DNA of 64,000 bases. Source: Fontisubflavum oceani (GTDB lineage: Bacteria; Pseudomonadota; Alphaproteobacteria; Rhodobacterales; Rhodobacteraceae). The position numbers and the translations under genes are program-made. The notes below the pieces were generated by a model. That model saw only the letters and a list, made by a program, of their open reading frames with translations, ran no database searches and was not told the DNA's origin. Positions 43,646-52,530 of this stretch are shown here, one piece after another (within the stretch, counting starts at the first letter, position 1; each line of letters begins with the position of its first letter). The stretch covers positions 62,001 through 126,000 of the forward strand of contig NZ_CP129111.1 in the NCBI RefSeq assembly GCF_030407165.1, given 5' to 3'.

Positions 43646-44272
43646 ATGTCACAGCTTCCGACCTGCGGCGCCTTTGCCCGCGTTCTCGCCTTCGCCGCGT
43701 CCCGTTGGGCCCGGCGCCCCGGCCTGCTTTCCATCATCATCGGGCTTCAGATTGTCTCAACCGGCGCCGATGTCTCGATACCCATCCTGACCGGACGCCT
43801 CGTGGCCGCTGTCGCCGACGGTGCCACGCCTTGGGCGGCGTTCTGGGGCCTGATGGCTTTGGGAGTTCTGTCCATTGCGGCCAAGATCGTCAGCTATTTC
43901 GCCATTATCGACCTGACCATCCCGACGATGCGTGAGGTGGAGGCCGAGGCCTTCGCCCGCGTCCAGAGGCTGCCTGCATCTTGGCATGCCAACGCGTTTG
44001 CAGGCAGCACAGCAAGGAAGATAACGCGGGGCGCCTGGGCTCTCGACGATATGGGAGACCTTCTGCTGCTCGCCCTTGGGCCAGCCGTCCTGGTCCTGAT
44101 CGGCACGATCGCAACGCTCACCGCCTTCCGTATCGAAGTCGGGCTAGTGGCACTTGCTGGCGCGACGATCTTCCTGGCGATCTCTCTGGCGCTCACACTC
44201 AAATGGGTCGCCCCTGCGGCGCGCCTCGCCAATGCGCAGGACAGATCATGTGGGCCAATCGACTTTCATTGA
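43646..44272 (+). pseudogene. ABC exporter transmembrane-domain fragment
   Basis: A 208-aa frame corresponding to the first part of a type I ABC exporter: hydrophobic helices at about 27-48, 62-85 and 140-190, and the coupling-helix style segment MREVEAEAFARVQRLPASWHAN. The remaining helices and the whole nucleotide-binding domain (Walker A, LSGGQ) are missing: the frame ends in CGPIDFH next to an unrelated fragment. Not functional as it stands. Confidence 0.65.
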
Positions 44273-44300
44273 GTAACTCATTGATTATTACGGGGGCCTC

Positions 44301-44507
44301 ATGAACACCGGCAAAAACCTTGGCAACCCCAACGCTCAAGGCCATTGGGCAGGTTCGAACACCGGCTCGTTCGGAAACGAGGGCGGAGATGGCAACCTGA
44401 TCTTTGACACAAACGGCGACAGTCCACTGACGGCTGATGACGATGTCTGGGCCTTGATGAAGGTCTGGCGAGATCACATCAGAATCGCATGGGCAACGAG
44501 GGTGTAG
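44301..44507 (+). pseudogene. Fragment of an RTX/VCBS-like secreted protein
   Basis: 68 residues, Gly/Asn/Asp-rich, with NLIFDTNGDSPLTADDDVWALMKVWRDH. This resembles the calcium-binding D-x-N-x-D linker stretches of large haemolysin-type surface proteins. Everything else of such a protein is absent. The following 290 bp (44508-44798) contain no recognisable gene. Identification is tentative. Confidence 0.35.
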
Positions 44508-44798
44508 AATATGATCGCCGGAGACCAAACGAGTGGCGCATCAACGCGTTCAAAACTATGTCTGAAAGCTCTGCTTTGTCCAGTACAGCTAGACCTATCG
44601 CGAAACTCGCCTGGATTGAGGCGGCGGACAGCGACCAGTCAAGTTCGCGCCGCTAGCAGAATGTATCGAGTTATTACCGCATTCCTGCCAAGTGAGAGCC
44701 TAAAACTAGCCTATTAACCAAAGAACCAGAGTTACAGGCCGGAAGCTTATTACTCCTCAACGCAACAACCCGATAAACTGAATGAGAATCACACAAAG

Positions 44799-45350
44799 AT
44801 GATCGACTGGAAAGTAAATAGACGAGTTTTGAAAGCCAGTGCGCTGTGCTTAGCTGTTTCTCAACTGCCAGAAATTTTGGTGGCTCAAGAACCAGATGGA
44901 GATAGTTGGTTCCAAATTGGCGAAGCATACTGGGAGACAGCACCAAGCCCAGTAAGAGTAGGAATTGTGACTGCTGCCAACGCCTTACAAAGATCTGAAA
45001 TATATTCGAGTGTTTTAAACCTTGACAGCCTAGGAATAATCGATGGCACAGGCCTATCGCGACACGCGAGTGACTCAGATGTACTGGTGTTCATTGTAGA
45101 TTCTTGGCAAGCTCTTTCCGATGTTCCGGGCTTCGAACAGGTGGCTCCACCAGAACCAGAGTTTGCCAGACTGACAGAGCGATCTAGTTTTTTTTCGTAT
45201 AGGGTGAGTTTTGGTGGTGAGCAGCAGCTTGGAATTCTGGCATTTGTCGGCAGTGAGAGCACCGACGCAGATTGCATTGCTTCTGTCACCTATGCTTCTA
45301 TTCTATCTGGGTTTACTGTACCAGCAATATCATATAGCGACTGTATGTAA
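44799..45350 (+). CDS. Orphan secreted protein, unknown
   Basis: A 183-aa protein with a probable signal sequence (RRVLKASALCLAVSQLPEILVAQ, cleavage near residue 30). The mature part is of mixed composition and has two cysteines near the end (DADCIASVTYASIL and YSDCM) that could form a disulfide. I recognise no family. Base composition is clearly more A/T-rich than the surrounding chromosome, and the gene lies at the edge of the scrap region, so recent acquisition is likely. No clear ribosome site. Confidence 0.5.
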   Translation: MIDWKVNRRVLKASALCLAVSQLPEILVAQEPDGDSWFQIGEAYWETAPSPVRVGIVTAANALQRSEIYSSVLNLDSLGIIDGTGLSRHASDSDVLVFIVDSWQALSDVPGFEQVAPPEPEFARLTERSSFFSYRVSFGGEQQLGILAFVGSESTDADCIASVTYASILSGFTVPAISYSDCM

Positions 45351-45513
45351 TAGTGTGTGAGTGTTGAGAAGATATGACCGGATCTTCTAGGTTTAAGACG
45401 CTACGAAACGTGCAGCTTGCACCATTTCCGCTGCAGGTCGCTTAGCCTAGTCTTTTACACTGTGCCAATCGCCTGGCATCCGGCTAAACAAAAATCGGAG
45501 CATCAATTCGGGC

Positions 45514-46719
45514 TCAGAGCCGCTCGATGATCGTCGCTGTGCCCATCCCGCCTCCGACGCAGAGGGTGGCCAGCCCCGTACCCAACCCCTTGCGCTCCAT
45601 CGCGTCCAGGAGTGTGCCGAGGATCATCGCGCCGGTCGCGCCGAGGGGGTGGCCCATCGCGATGCTGCCGCCATCGATATTTGTCTTGTCGTGATCGGCG
45701 CCGACCCCCTCCATGAAGGACAGCGCCACCGAGGCGAAGGCTTCGTTGATCTCAAACAGGTCAATATCGCCTGCCGTCATCCCGGCGCGGGCCAGCGCCC
45801 GTTGAGATACGGCTGTTGGGCCGGTCAGCATGATCGTGGGCTCCGATCCGATCGACGCCATGGCCCGGATCCGCGCCCGGGGCGTCAGGCCGAGGCGCTG
45901 ACCGATCTCGGCGGTTCCGATCAGCATCGCCGCCGCGCCATCGACGATGCCGGATGAGTTGCCTGCCGTGTGATCGTGCTGAATGCGCTCCACCTCGGGA
46001 TAACGTAACAGTGCACGCGCATCCCAACCTTTCTCAGCTCCGATTTTGGCGAAGGCGGGCGGCAATGCGCCCAGGCTTTCGACGGTCGTTTGGGGTCGCG
46101 GATGTTCATCGCGATCTAATACCAGGTCTCCGTTCAGATCGTGGACCGGCACAATCGACCCATCGAAAGACCCGGCCTGCGACGCCGCCGCAGTCCGGCG
46201 TTGGCTTTCGGCGGCAAAGCTGTCGAGATCGTAACGCGTGTAGCCATGTTTGGTGGCGATCAGATCGGCCGAGATGCCCTGCGGCACGTAATAGGTCTCA
46301 TAGGTCTCATGCGGATCCGCCTGCCAAGAGCCGCGATCCGACCCCATTGGCACCCGGCTCATGCTTTCGACACCCCCGCCAACCGTCAGATCGGCCTGCC
46401 CCGCCATGACGCGGGCCGCCGCCATATTGACCGCCTCCAAGCCGGAGGAGCAGAAGCGGCTGAGTTGCATGCCGGGAACGGATTGGTCCCAATCCGCCGC
46501 CAAAACAGCCGCCCGCGTGATGCATCCGCCCTGCTCGCCCGTCGCCACGACGCAGCCATAGACCACGTCTTCGACCGTTTCCGTAGCCAAGTCGTTCCGT
46601 GTGGCCAGCGCCCGAAGCGGCGTTGCCGCTAATTGGATCGGGCTGATCGAAGTCAGTGCCCCGCCGCGCAGCTTGCCGCGCGGGGTCCGCACACTGTCAT
46701 AGATGAAGGCTTCGGCCAC
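45514..46719 (-). CDS. Acetyl-CoA acetyltransferase / 3-ketoacyl-CoA thiolase
   Basis: A 401-aa thiolase. The acyl-accepting cysteine is C90 in LSRFCSSGLEAVN, the catalytic histidine is in GHPLGATGAMI, and the second cysteine is in LCVGGGMGTA near the C-terminus, so all catalytic residues are present. GTG at 46719 with AAGGA upstream is preferred to the ATG 11 codons earlier. It would cleave the 3-oxoacyl-CoA made by the divergent multifunctional enzyme. The shared upstream interval has TTTCG-N5-CGAAA palindromes. Confidence 0.9.
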   Translation of the reverse strand: MAEAFIYDSVRTPRGKLRGGALTSISPIQLAATPLRALATRNDLATETVEDVVYGCVVATGEQGGCITRAAVLAADWDQSVPGMQLSRFCSSGLEAVNMAAARVMAGQADLTVGGGVESMSRVPMGSDRGSWQADPHETYETYYVPQGISADLIATKHGYTRYDLDSFAAESQRRTAAASQAGSFDGSIVPVHDLNGDLVLDRDEHPRPQTTVESLGALPPAFAKIGAEKGWDARALLRYPEVERIQHDHTAGNSSGIVDGAAAMLIGTAEIGQRLGLTPRARIRAMASIGSEPTIMLTGPTAVSQRALARAGMTAGDIDLFEINEAFASVALSFMEGVGADHDKTNIDGGSIAMGHPLGATGAMILGTLLDAMERKGLGTGLATLCVGGGMGTATIIERL

Positions 46720-46781
46720 GTTTGTCTTCCTTCTCGGTTGCAACAGGGTCATCTCACATGCGATGCTATAGTGAAATCATT

Positions 46782-46872
46782 TTTCGCAGAACGAAACAAG
46801 TGCCGTTCTATCCTTATAGAAAGGGGTTGCCTTGAGTGATATTTTTGCGAAATATGATTTCGTCTATCGGAA
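46782..46872. promoter_or_regulatory. Palindromic operators between thiolase and fadJ-like gene
   Basis: TTTCG-CAGAA-CGAAA (46782-46796) is a perfect dyad; a second copy, TTTCG-TCTAT-CGGAA (46858-46872), has one changed base. The same core (TTCG-CAGAG-CGAA) occurs at 60226-60240. Two more dyads lie between: TTCTAT-CCTT-ATAGAA (46806-46821) and CGAAAT-ATG-ATTTCG (46848-46862). The dense dyads in a 156-bp divergent promoter point to one or more dimeric repressors (TetR- or IclR-like); no regulator gene is in the window. Confidence 0.6.
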
Positions 46873-46908
46873 TATCTTGTCGCAAGACCGCATCTTAGGG
46901 AAAGATCA

Positions 46909-49056
46909 ATGACCATACAGAGCCCTGATCCGTTATTGCGCAGCGCAACCGATGATGCCGGCATTCGCACGCTGACCATAGATGTCTCCGACCGGCCGAT
47001 GAATGTCTTGAGCCCGCCTTTGCGCCTCGAATTGATCGCCGCGATGGACGCAGCGCTCGAAGATGACACCGTGACCGGGATCATCCTGGCGTCGGATCGG
47101 CCGGAATTCATCGCGGGCGCTGATCTCAGTGCCTTGTCTGAGATGCGCGGGAAACCGGCCGCTGAGGTACGGGCATTTTCCGATGGGTTCCGCGCGATGC
47201 TGCGGCGGATGGAATTGGGCGGCAAGCCGATTGTCGCGGCGATCAACGGCACCGCGCTTGGCGGCGGGTTTGAGCTTTGCCTGGCTTGCCATCACCGGAT
47301 CGCGGCGGATGTCGAGGGCGCGGTGATCGGTCTGCCCGAGGCGTCGTTGGGTCTGCTCCCGGGCGCGGGTGGGACGCAGCGTTTGGGGCGGATGATCGGC
47401 ATTGCAAAGGCTTTGCCCCTGGTGCTGAACGGCAGCCGCCTGTCCCCTGGTGCTGCCTATGAGGCCGGGCTGGTCGATGATCTTGTGCCGCTCGACGGCT
47501 TGATCGCGGCGGCCAAAGCCTGGATCAGCGCCAATCCCACGCCGCAAAAGCCATGGGACCAACGCGGGTTTTCCATTCCCGGCGGCGGCCCCGAAGTGCC
47601 GCAAAATCATCGCTTGTTCATCGAGACGGCGGGCAAAGCCCAGGCCGAGACTGGCCCGAACGATGCGACCGCAAGTGCAATCTTATCCTGCTTCTTTGAA
47701 GGCTTGCGCGTCCCCTTCGACACTGGGCTCGAGATCGAGGCGCGACAGTTCTCCGGCTTGGCGCGGGGCGATGTGGCACAAAACCGGATCCGCTCGTTTT
47801 TCTCGATGACGGCGGCACGTAAGGCGGCAACCCGTCCCGCCGATATCCCCCGGTTCGCACCCCAAAAGATCGGCATTTTGGGCGCGGGCTTGATGGGCAG
47901 CGGCTTGGCCGAGGTTGCCGCGCGCAAAGGCCTCTCGGTTGTGCTGCTCGACCGCGATGTCGAGGCGGCCCGCGCCGGGTATCAGGCCGCCGCCAAGTCG
48001 ATGGAGAAATCCGTGACACGCGGCAAGCTGACATCCGAGGCCGCCAGCGCGGCGCTTGGCCGGATCGACCCGGTCAGCGATATGGCCGCGCTTTCGGGCT
48101 GCGACGCGATTATCGAGGCCGTCTATGAAGATCGGGGCGTCAAGGCCGAAGTCACCCGTGCAGCGCTCGCCGCCACAGGCCCGGATGTGCTCTTTGCCAG
48201 CAACACCTCCAAACTGCCGATCACTGGGCTGGCCGAGGCCTCCCCCGCGCCGGACCGCTTTATCGGTATGCATTTCTTCAGCCCGGTGCCGCGCATGGCG
48301 CTCGTTGAGATTATCTTGGGGGATGCCACTGGTGCCGCGGCCCATGCCCAGGCTTTGGACCTGGCCAAGACGCTTGGCAAAATCCCGATCGTCATCCGCG
48401 ATGGACGCGGTTTTTTCACCTCACGCGTCTTCTCGACCTATATGAACGAAGGCCTTGCGATGCTGTGCGAGGGCGTTGCGCCCGCGCTGATCGAAAACTC
48501 GGGGCGTCAGGCGGGCTATCCGCTTGGCCCCTTGGCGATGGCCGATGAGATTAGCCAAGAAACCATGCTCCGCATCCGCAGCCAAGAACGCGACGATCTG
48601 GGCGCGGACTGGGTCGAAGGCCCGGACTTCGCCGTGGTATCGCAATTTGTCGAGATGGGCCGGATCGGCCGCCGCGCGAAAGCCGGGTTTTATGACTACC
48701 CCGAGGAGGGCCCGCGCCATCTTTGGGCGGGTCTGGCCGATCTGTATCCTGTCACCGCCGATCAACCCGACCCAAAAGCGCTCCGGCAGCGGTTCTTGCA
48801 CATCCAAGCAACCGAAGCGGCGCGGGCCTGGGATGAAGGCGTGATCGACGATCCGCGCATGGCCGATGTGGGCTCGCAATTGGGGTGGAGCCATCCGTCC
48901 TGGACCGGCGGCGTGATGTCTTACATCGATCAAGAGGGCGGTGTTGCGGCATTTGTCGCCGAGGGCGAGCGCTTGGCCAAACTGTACGGGCCGCGCTTCA
49001 CCCCGCCGCCGCGCCTTGTGGCCTTAGCCGCCGAGGGCAAATCGCTTTATGGCTGA
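46909..49056 (+). CDS. Bifunctional enoyl-CoA hydratase / 3-hydroxyacyl-CoA dehydrogenase
   Basis: A 715-aa FadB/FadJ-type multifunctional beta-oxidation enzyme. The crotonase domain (1-190) has FIAGADLSALSE, NGTALGGGFELCLACHHRI (oxyanion loop) and GLPEASLGLLPGAGGTQRLG with the catalytic Glu. The dehydrogenase has the NAD loop KIGILGAGLMGSGLAEVA (about 315-332), IEAVYEDRGVK, GMHFFSPVPRMALVEII with the catalytic His, and a C-terminal helical domain (SRVFSTYMNEGLAML). It hydrates trans-2-enoyl-CoA and oxidises the 3-hydroxy product. Its stop overlaps the start of the next gene by 8 bp. Confidence 0.93.
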   Translation: MTIQSPDPLLRSATDDAGIRTLTIDVSDRPMNVLSPPLRLELIAAMDAALEDDTVTGIILASDRPEFIAGADLSALSEMRGKPAAEVRAFSDGFRAMLRRMELGGKPIVAAINGTALGGGFELCLACHHRIAADVEGAVIGLPEASLGLLPGAGGTQRLGRMIGIAKALPLVLNGSRLSPGAAYEAGLVDDLVPLDGLIAAAKAWISANPTPQKPWDQRGFSIPGGGPEVPQNHRLFIETAGKAQAETGPNDATASAILSCFFEGLRVPFDTGLEIEARQFSGLARGDVAQNRIRSFFSMTAARKAATRPADIPRFAPQKIGILGAGLMGSGLAEVAARKGLSVVLLDRDVEAARAGYQAAAKSMEKSVTRGKLTSEAASAALGRIDPVSDMAALSGCDAIIEAVYEDRGVKAEVTRAALAATGPDVLFASNTSKLPITGLAEASPAPDRFIGMHFFSPVPRMALVEIILGDATGAAAHAQALDLAKTLGKIPIVIRDGRGFFTSRVFSTYMNEGLAMLCEGVAPALIENSGRQAGYPLGPLAMADEISQETMLRIRSQERDDLGADWVEGPDFAVVSQFVEMGRIGRRAKAGFYDYPEEGPRHLWAGLADLYPVTADQPDPKALRQRFLHIQATEAARAWDEGVIDDPRMADVGSQLGWSHPSWTGGVMSYIDQEGGVAAFVAEGERLAKLYGPRFTPPPRLVALAAEGKSLYG

Positions 49057-50221
49057 TGATGCGCAGACGCTCGACCGGCTGAACCTGATGCTTGATCGCA
49101 TCCGGGCGCATCCGTTTTATGCCGGGTGTCTACCGAGCCGCATGGACACACTCGAGGCGTTTGCGGCGCAGGTGCCGTTGATGACGAAGGCGGACCTGCA
49201 AGCCGAGATGGCCAAGCCCGGGTTTGGCGCGATGGCCCCGCATGTGCCGGTGCAACGGATGAACATGACGCCCGTCGGTCGCGGGCTGATGCCGGTTCTG
49301 TCCAGCCGGGGCGATATCGAGCAGATGGTCGCAGCCTGTCGCAGCCATTTGGACATCTGCGGCATCGGACCGGGCGACACCTGTTTGATCACCTTCGGTT
49401 ATCACCTGTTTGTGGCTGGTCTGTTTTATCAAACGCAGATGGAGGCGCAGGGCGTCGCCACCATTCCGCATGGCCCGGGCGACCCGGCGCGGATTGCCCA
49501 AATCTGCCGCGATCATCATGTGACGGTCTTGGCCGGAAACCCGTCCTTCGCGCTGAAAGCTATCGCCGAAGGTATGCCACCGCCGCGTGTGTTCTTTGCC
49601 GGTGGTGAGCCCTTTACCGGCAATAAGACGCTTTACGCCGCTGTCCGCGCGGCAATGCCGGACACGCTGCTGATCGATGCGTTCTCGCTCTCGGAGGTCC
49701 TGCCCGTCGCGCGGACGGTCCCAGGCGGGACAGGCGTGCATGTCTTCGATGAACGGGTCCATGCCGAGGTGATCGACCCTGAGACATTGACCCCCGTCCC
49801 CGATGGTACGCGCGGCGAGTTGGTTTTGACCCATCTGACCAAAGAGCTGATGCCTCTGGTGCGCTATCGGACCGGCGATTTGACCGTAATGCAGCGCACC
49901 GCGCCGGTTCATGGCCGCACCGTTTGCCTGCCGCAGGTCGTGTTTGGCCGCACCGATCAGATGGTGAAGGTCAAAGGCGTGAAGCTGTTCCCGTCCGAGA
50001 TCGGCAGCCTGCTTTTGGGCATCCCAGGGTTAACAGGCAAATATGCCCTGACACTCGCGCCAGGCGACAAAATCGCCCTCTGCCTCGAAGGCACAGCCGC
50101 GCCGGAGAGCTGCGAGGCCATCAGCGCGGCTTTCAAGACCCAGACTTTGCTGAGCCTCGATGATCTGACCACGGTCGAGCGCCTGCCCGACGGCCCAACT
50201 CTAACGGATAAAAGATCATGA
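49049..50221 (+). CDS. PaaK-like acyl/aryl-CoA ligase
   Basis: A 390-aa adenylate-forming enzyme of the phenylacetate-CoA ligase type, shorter than PaaK (about 430). Visible are the helical N-terminus (LNLMLDRIRAHPFYAG), FFAGGEPFTG, a GTRGELVLTHLTKELMPLVRYRTGD block (positions near 255-280) and the hinge GRTDQMVKVKGVKLFPSEI. The usual SSGTTG phosphate loop is weak; LSSRGDIEQM occupies that place. The substrate is a carboxylic acid, unspecified. It overlaps genes on both sides and so is part of the fadJ-like operon. Confidence 0.8.
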   Translation: MADDAQTLDRLNLMLDRIRAHPFYAGCLPSRMDTLEAFAAQVPLMTKADLQAEMAKPGFGAMAPHVPVQRMNMTPVGRGLMPVLSSRGDIEQMVAACRSHLDICGIGPGDTCLITFGYHLFVAGLFYQTQMEAQGVATIPHGPGDPARIAQICRDHHVTVLAGNPSFALKAIAEGMPPPRVFFAGGEPFTGNKTLYAAVRAAMPDTLLIDAFSLSEVLPVARTVPGGTGVHVFDERVHAEVIDPETLTPVPDGTRGELVLTHLTKELMPLVRYRTGDLTVMQRTAPVHGRTVCLPQVVFGRTDQMVKVKGVKLFPSEIGSLLLGIPGLTGKYALTLAPGDKIALCLEGTAAPESCEAISAAFKTQTLLSLDDLTTVERLPDGPTLTDKRS

Positions 50222-51348
50222 CAAGGACCCACATGCCCCACGCCCCCTGGCGCCTGGTGATCTCGCGTGACGCATACCCTGCGTTCTCCACCTCGACATC
50301 TCCGGCCATTGAACAGGCGGTTGTGGCGGGCGACGTGCCGTCGACCGTGATCCTCAATTTCTTCAAGGATGATGGGATCACCATTGGCGTGAATGAAGAC
50401 CCAACCCAGGTTCTCGACCTGGATTTCTGCCATGAGAAGGGCATCCAGGTGATGCGCCGGGTGAATGGCGGCGGCGCGGTCTATGGCGGCAAAGGGTCGG
50501 CGTTTTTGGTGTTGATCCTGCGCCAATCCGATGCCGATTTGCCGGTTACAGCGGGGCTGGCCTTCCCCAGGGTCCTGACCAGCATGGCCGAGGTTTTGGA
50601 GCGCCGTTTTGGCATCGCCGCAAGGTATCGACCACTGAATGATGTCGAGGTGGAGGGGCGGAAACTTATGCCCACCTCGGTGAAGATCGAAAACGGCGTC
50701 ATGACCTTCCGTCTGCTCCTGAATATCAGTGGGATCGACACTGATCTGGCTGGCACAGCAATGCCGATGCCACCGGAAAAGACCCGCGACAAAGTGCATA
50801 AAACGCTGCAATCCCGCTTTACCTATCTCGAACAAGAGGTTGGTCGTGCCGTTGGGGAAGACGAGTTGATCGCCTTATCCCATGATCTGATGGCCGATGC
50901 GTTCGGCGTCTCCGATCTGACGCCTGGGGAGCTGACCGATGCGGAACGCATCTCGGCGCAGACGTTTTTCAAGGAGCTCAGTCAAGATGACTGGTTCTAT
51001 GGCAAAAGCCTCGCCCTGCGCCTCGGCGACGACACGCTGCCTGGCGATCGCGTCGGGCATGGGCGGGAAAAGGCACCGGGCGGCTTGATCTGGGCCAGCC
51101 TGGTCGTCCGGGACGGGGTGATCCACCACGCGGTTTTGAACGGGGATTGGCACCCGCGCCCGATCGAAAGCGTCAGCTGGTGCGAGCAAGGATTTCGGGG
51201 CGTGGCCGCCACGGAAGCTGCCATCGAGGCCTATCTCAGGGACTTCCTGGCGCGCGAGGACGTGGAATGGGCCGGGGTTGAGCTTTCTCATCTCATGACG
51301 GCCCTTGGCAAAGCCTTGGACGGCGCAACATCGGAGATGTCGACATGA
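50218..51348 (+). CDS. Lipoate-protein ligase-like protein
   Basis: A 376-aa protein of the biotin/lipoate ligase superfamily with an N-terminal ligase domain and C-terminal accessory domain (about 265-365). The LplA-type loop RRVNGGGAVYGGKGSAFLVLIL (about 80-101, cited by its ends) binds lipoyl-AMP, and GRKLMPTS stands where LplA has GRKVSGSA; the lysine is kept but the SGSA part is changed. It starts in an ATGA overlap with the CoA ligase and ends in an ATGA-type overlap with the thiolase gene. A lipoylation enzyme inside a beta-oxidation operon is unusual; it may lipoylate a local protein or adenylate the pathway substrate. Confidence 0.75.
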   Translation: MTRTHMPHAPWRLVISRDAYPAFSTSTSPAIEQAVVAGDVPSTVILNFFKDDGITIGVNEDPTQVLDLDFCHEKGIQVMRRVNGGGAVYGGKGSAFLVLILRQSDADLPVTAGLAFPRVLTSMAEVLERRFGIAARYRPLNDVEVEGRKLMPTSVKIENGVMTFRLLLNISGIDTDLAGTAMPMPPEKTRDKVHKTLQSRFTYLEQEVGRAVGEDELIALSHDLMADAFGVSDLTPGELTDAERISAQTFFKELSQDDWFYGKSLALRLGDDTLPGDRVGHGREKAPGGLIWASLVVRDGVIHHAVLNGDWHPRPIESVSWCEQGFRGVAATEAAIEAYLRDFLAREDVEWAGVELSHLMTALGKALDGATSEMST

Positions 51349-52517
51349 GCACTGGCGTCTCGATCATCGCGGCGGGGCAGAGCAGCTACGGCCTGTTCCC
51401 GGATCGCACGCTGAAAGAGCTGTTCTATGACGCGCGCGTCTCCTGCTTCCACACGCTCGACCGCAGCTTGGAGCCTGCTGCCATCGACGAAGCCTTTATC
51501 GGCACGCTCGGCACAGGCGGGTCGCAATTAGGCAACTTCGCCCCTCTGATGATGGAGGCCGCCGGTCTCGTGGGCCCGCCCGCAACCCATGTGGAAAACG
51601 CCTGCGCCTCCGCCGGCTTCGCGTTTCGCGCCGCCGTGATGGCGGTGGCCAGCGGTCAGGCGCAGATCGCGATGGCCGGTGGGATCGAGAAGATGTCGGA
51701 CCTACCGCGCGAGCGGAACCGCTCCTGGCTCGGCGTGTCTGGCGATGTGGAGTGGGAACGACTGGCGGGCACGAACTTCCCCGGCATCTACGCGATGATG
51801 GCCCGGCGGCACATGTTTGAACACGGCACCACGAAGGCGCAGATCACGGGCGTCGCGGTGAAAAACCGCCAGAACGCCATCGCCAACCCGAAAGCGCAAT
51901 TCCGTCGCGCGCTCGACCTGGAAAAGGCGCTTGGCGCCCCGATGTTGGCCGATCCGTTCACCCTCTCGGACGCTTGCGGCATCACCGATGGGGCCTCGAT
52001 GATCATCGTCGCGCGCGATGACATCGCGCGGCAATATACGGATAGGCCGGTGAAGGTCTTGGGCGTCGGCGGCGGCACCGATTATGTCGCCGTTCATGAC
52101 CGCCCGACGATGACCGAACTGGCCGCCGCCCGCCGCGCCGCCAAGCAAGCCTATGATATGGCCGGGCTTGGCCCGGATCAGATCAGCCTGGCCGAGGTGC
52201 ATGACTGTTTTACCATTGGCGAGATACTCTCCTATGGCGATCTGGGCTTTTGCGAAACGGCGGATGCGGGACGCATGATCAGCGATTGGACAACCGCCGC
52301 CGATGGCCGTTTGCCCGTGAATGTCTCCGGCGGGCTGATCGGCAAAGGGCACCCGATTGGCTCCACAGGTACCGGGCAAATCTATGAGCTGTTCCACCAG
52401 TTGCGTGGCACCGCACAGGGCGAGGGGCGACAATTGTCCAATCCAAGCGTGGGATTGGCGCATAATGTGGGCGGCTCCGGCGGCGTGGTCGCGGTGACCA
52501 TCCTTGGCGCGGCATGA
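51345..52517 (+). CDS. SCP-x type thiolase (acetyl-CoA acetyltransferase-like)
   Basis: A 390-aa thiolase of the SCP-x/lipid-transfer group. Nucleophile C87 in HVENACASAGFAF, H286 in EVHDCFTIGE and H336 in GKGHPIGSTG are all present, so thiolase chemistry is expected. The C-terminal HNVGGSGGVVAVTI is the group's version of the last motif. In archaea and in some steroid-degrading bacteria this group works in complex with a DUF35 protein, and a DUF35 gene is two genes downstream. It overlaps the lipoate-ligase-like gene by 4 bp. Confidence 0.88.
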   Translation: MSTGVSIIAAGQSSYGLFPDRTLKELFYDARVSCFHTLDRSLEPAAIDEAFIGTLGTGGSQLGNFAPLMMEAAGLVGPPATHVENACASAGFAFRAAVMAVASGQAQIAMAGGIEKMSDLPRERNRSWLGVSGDVEWERLAGTNFPGIYAMMARRHMFEHGTTKAQITGVAVKNRQNAIANPKAQFRRALDLEKALGAPMLADPFTLSDACGITDGASMIIVARDDIARQYTDRPVKVLGVGGGTDYVAVHDRPTMTELAAARRAAKQAYDMAGLGPDQISLAEVHDCFTIGEILSYGDLGFCETADAGRMISDWTTAADGRLPVNVSGGLIGKGHPIGSTGTGQIYELFHQLRGTAQGEGRQLSNPSVGLAHNVGGSGGVVAVTILGAA

Positions 52518-52530
52518 GGGAGACGCAGAT

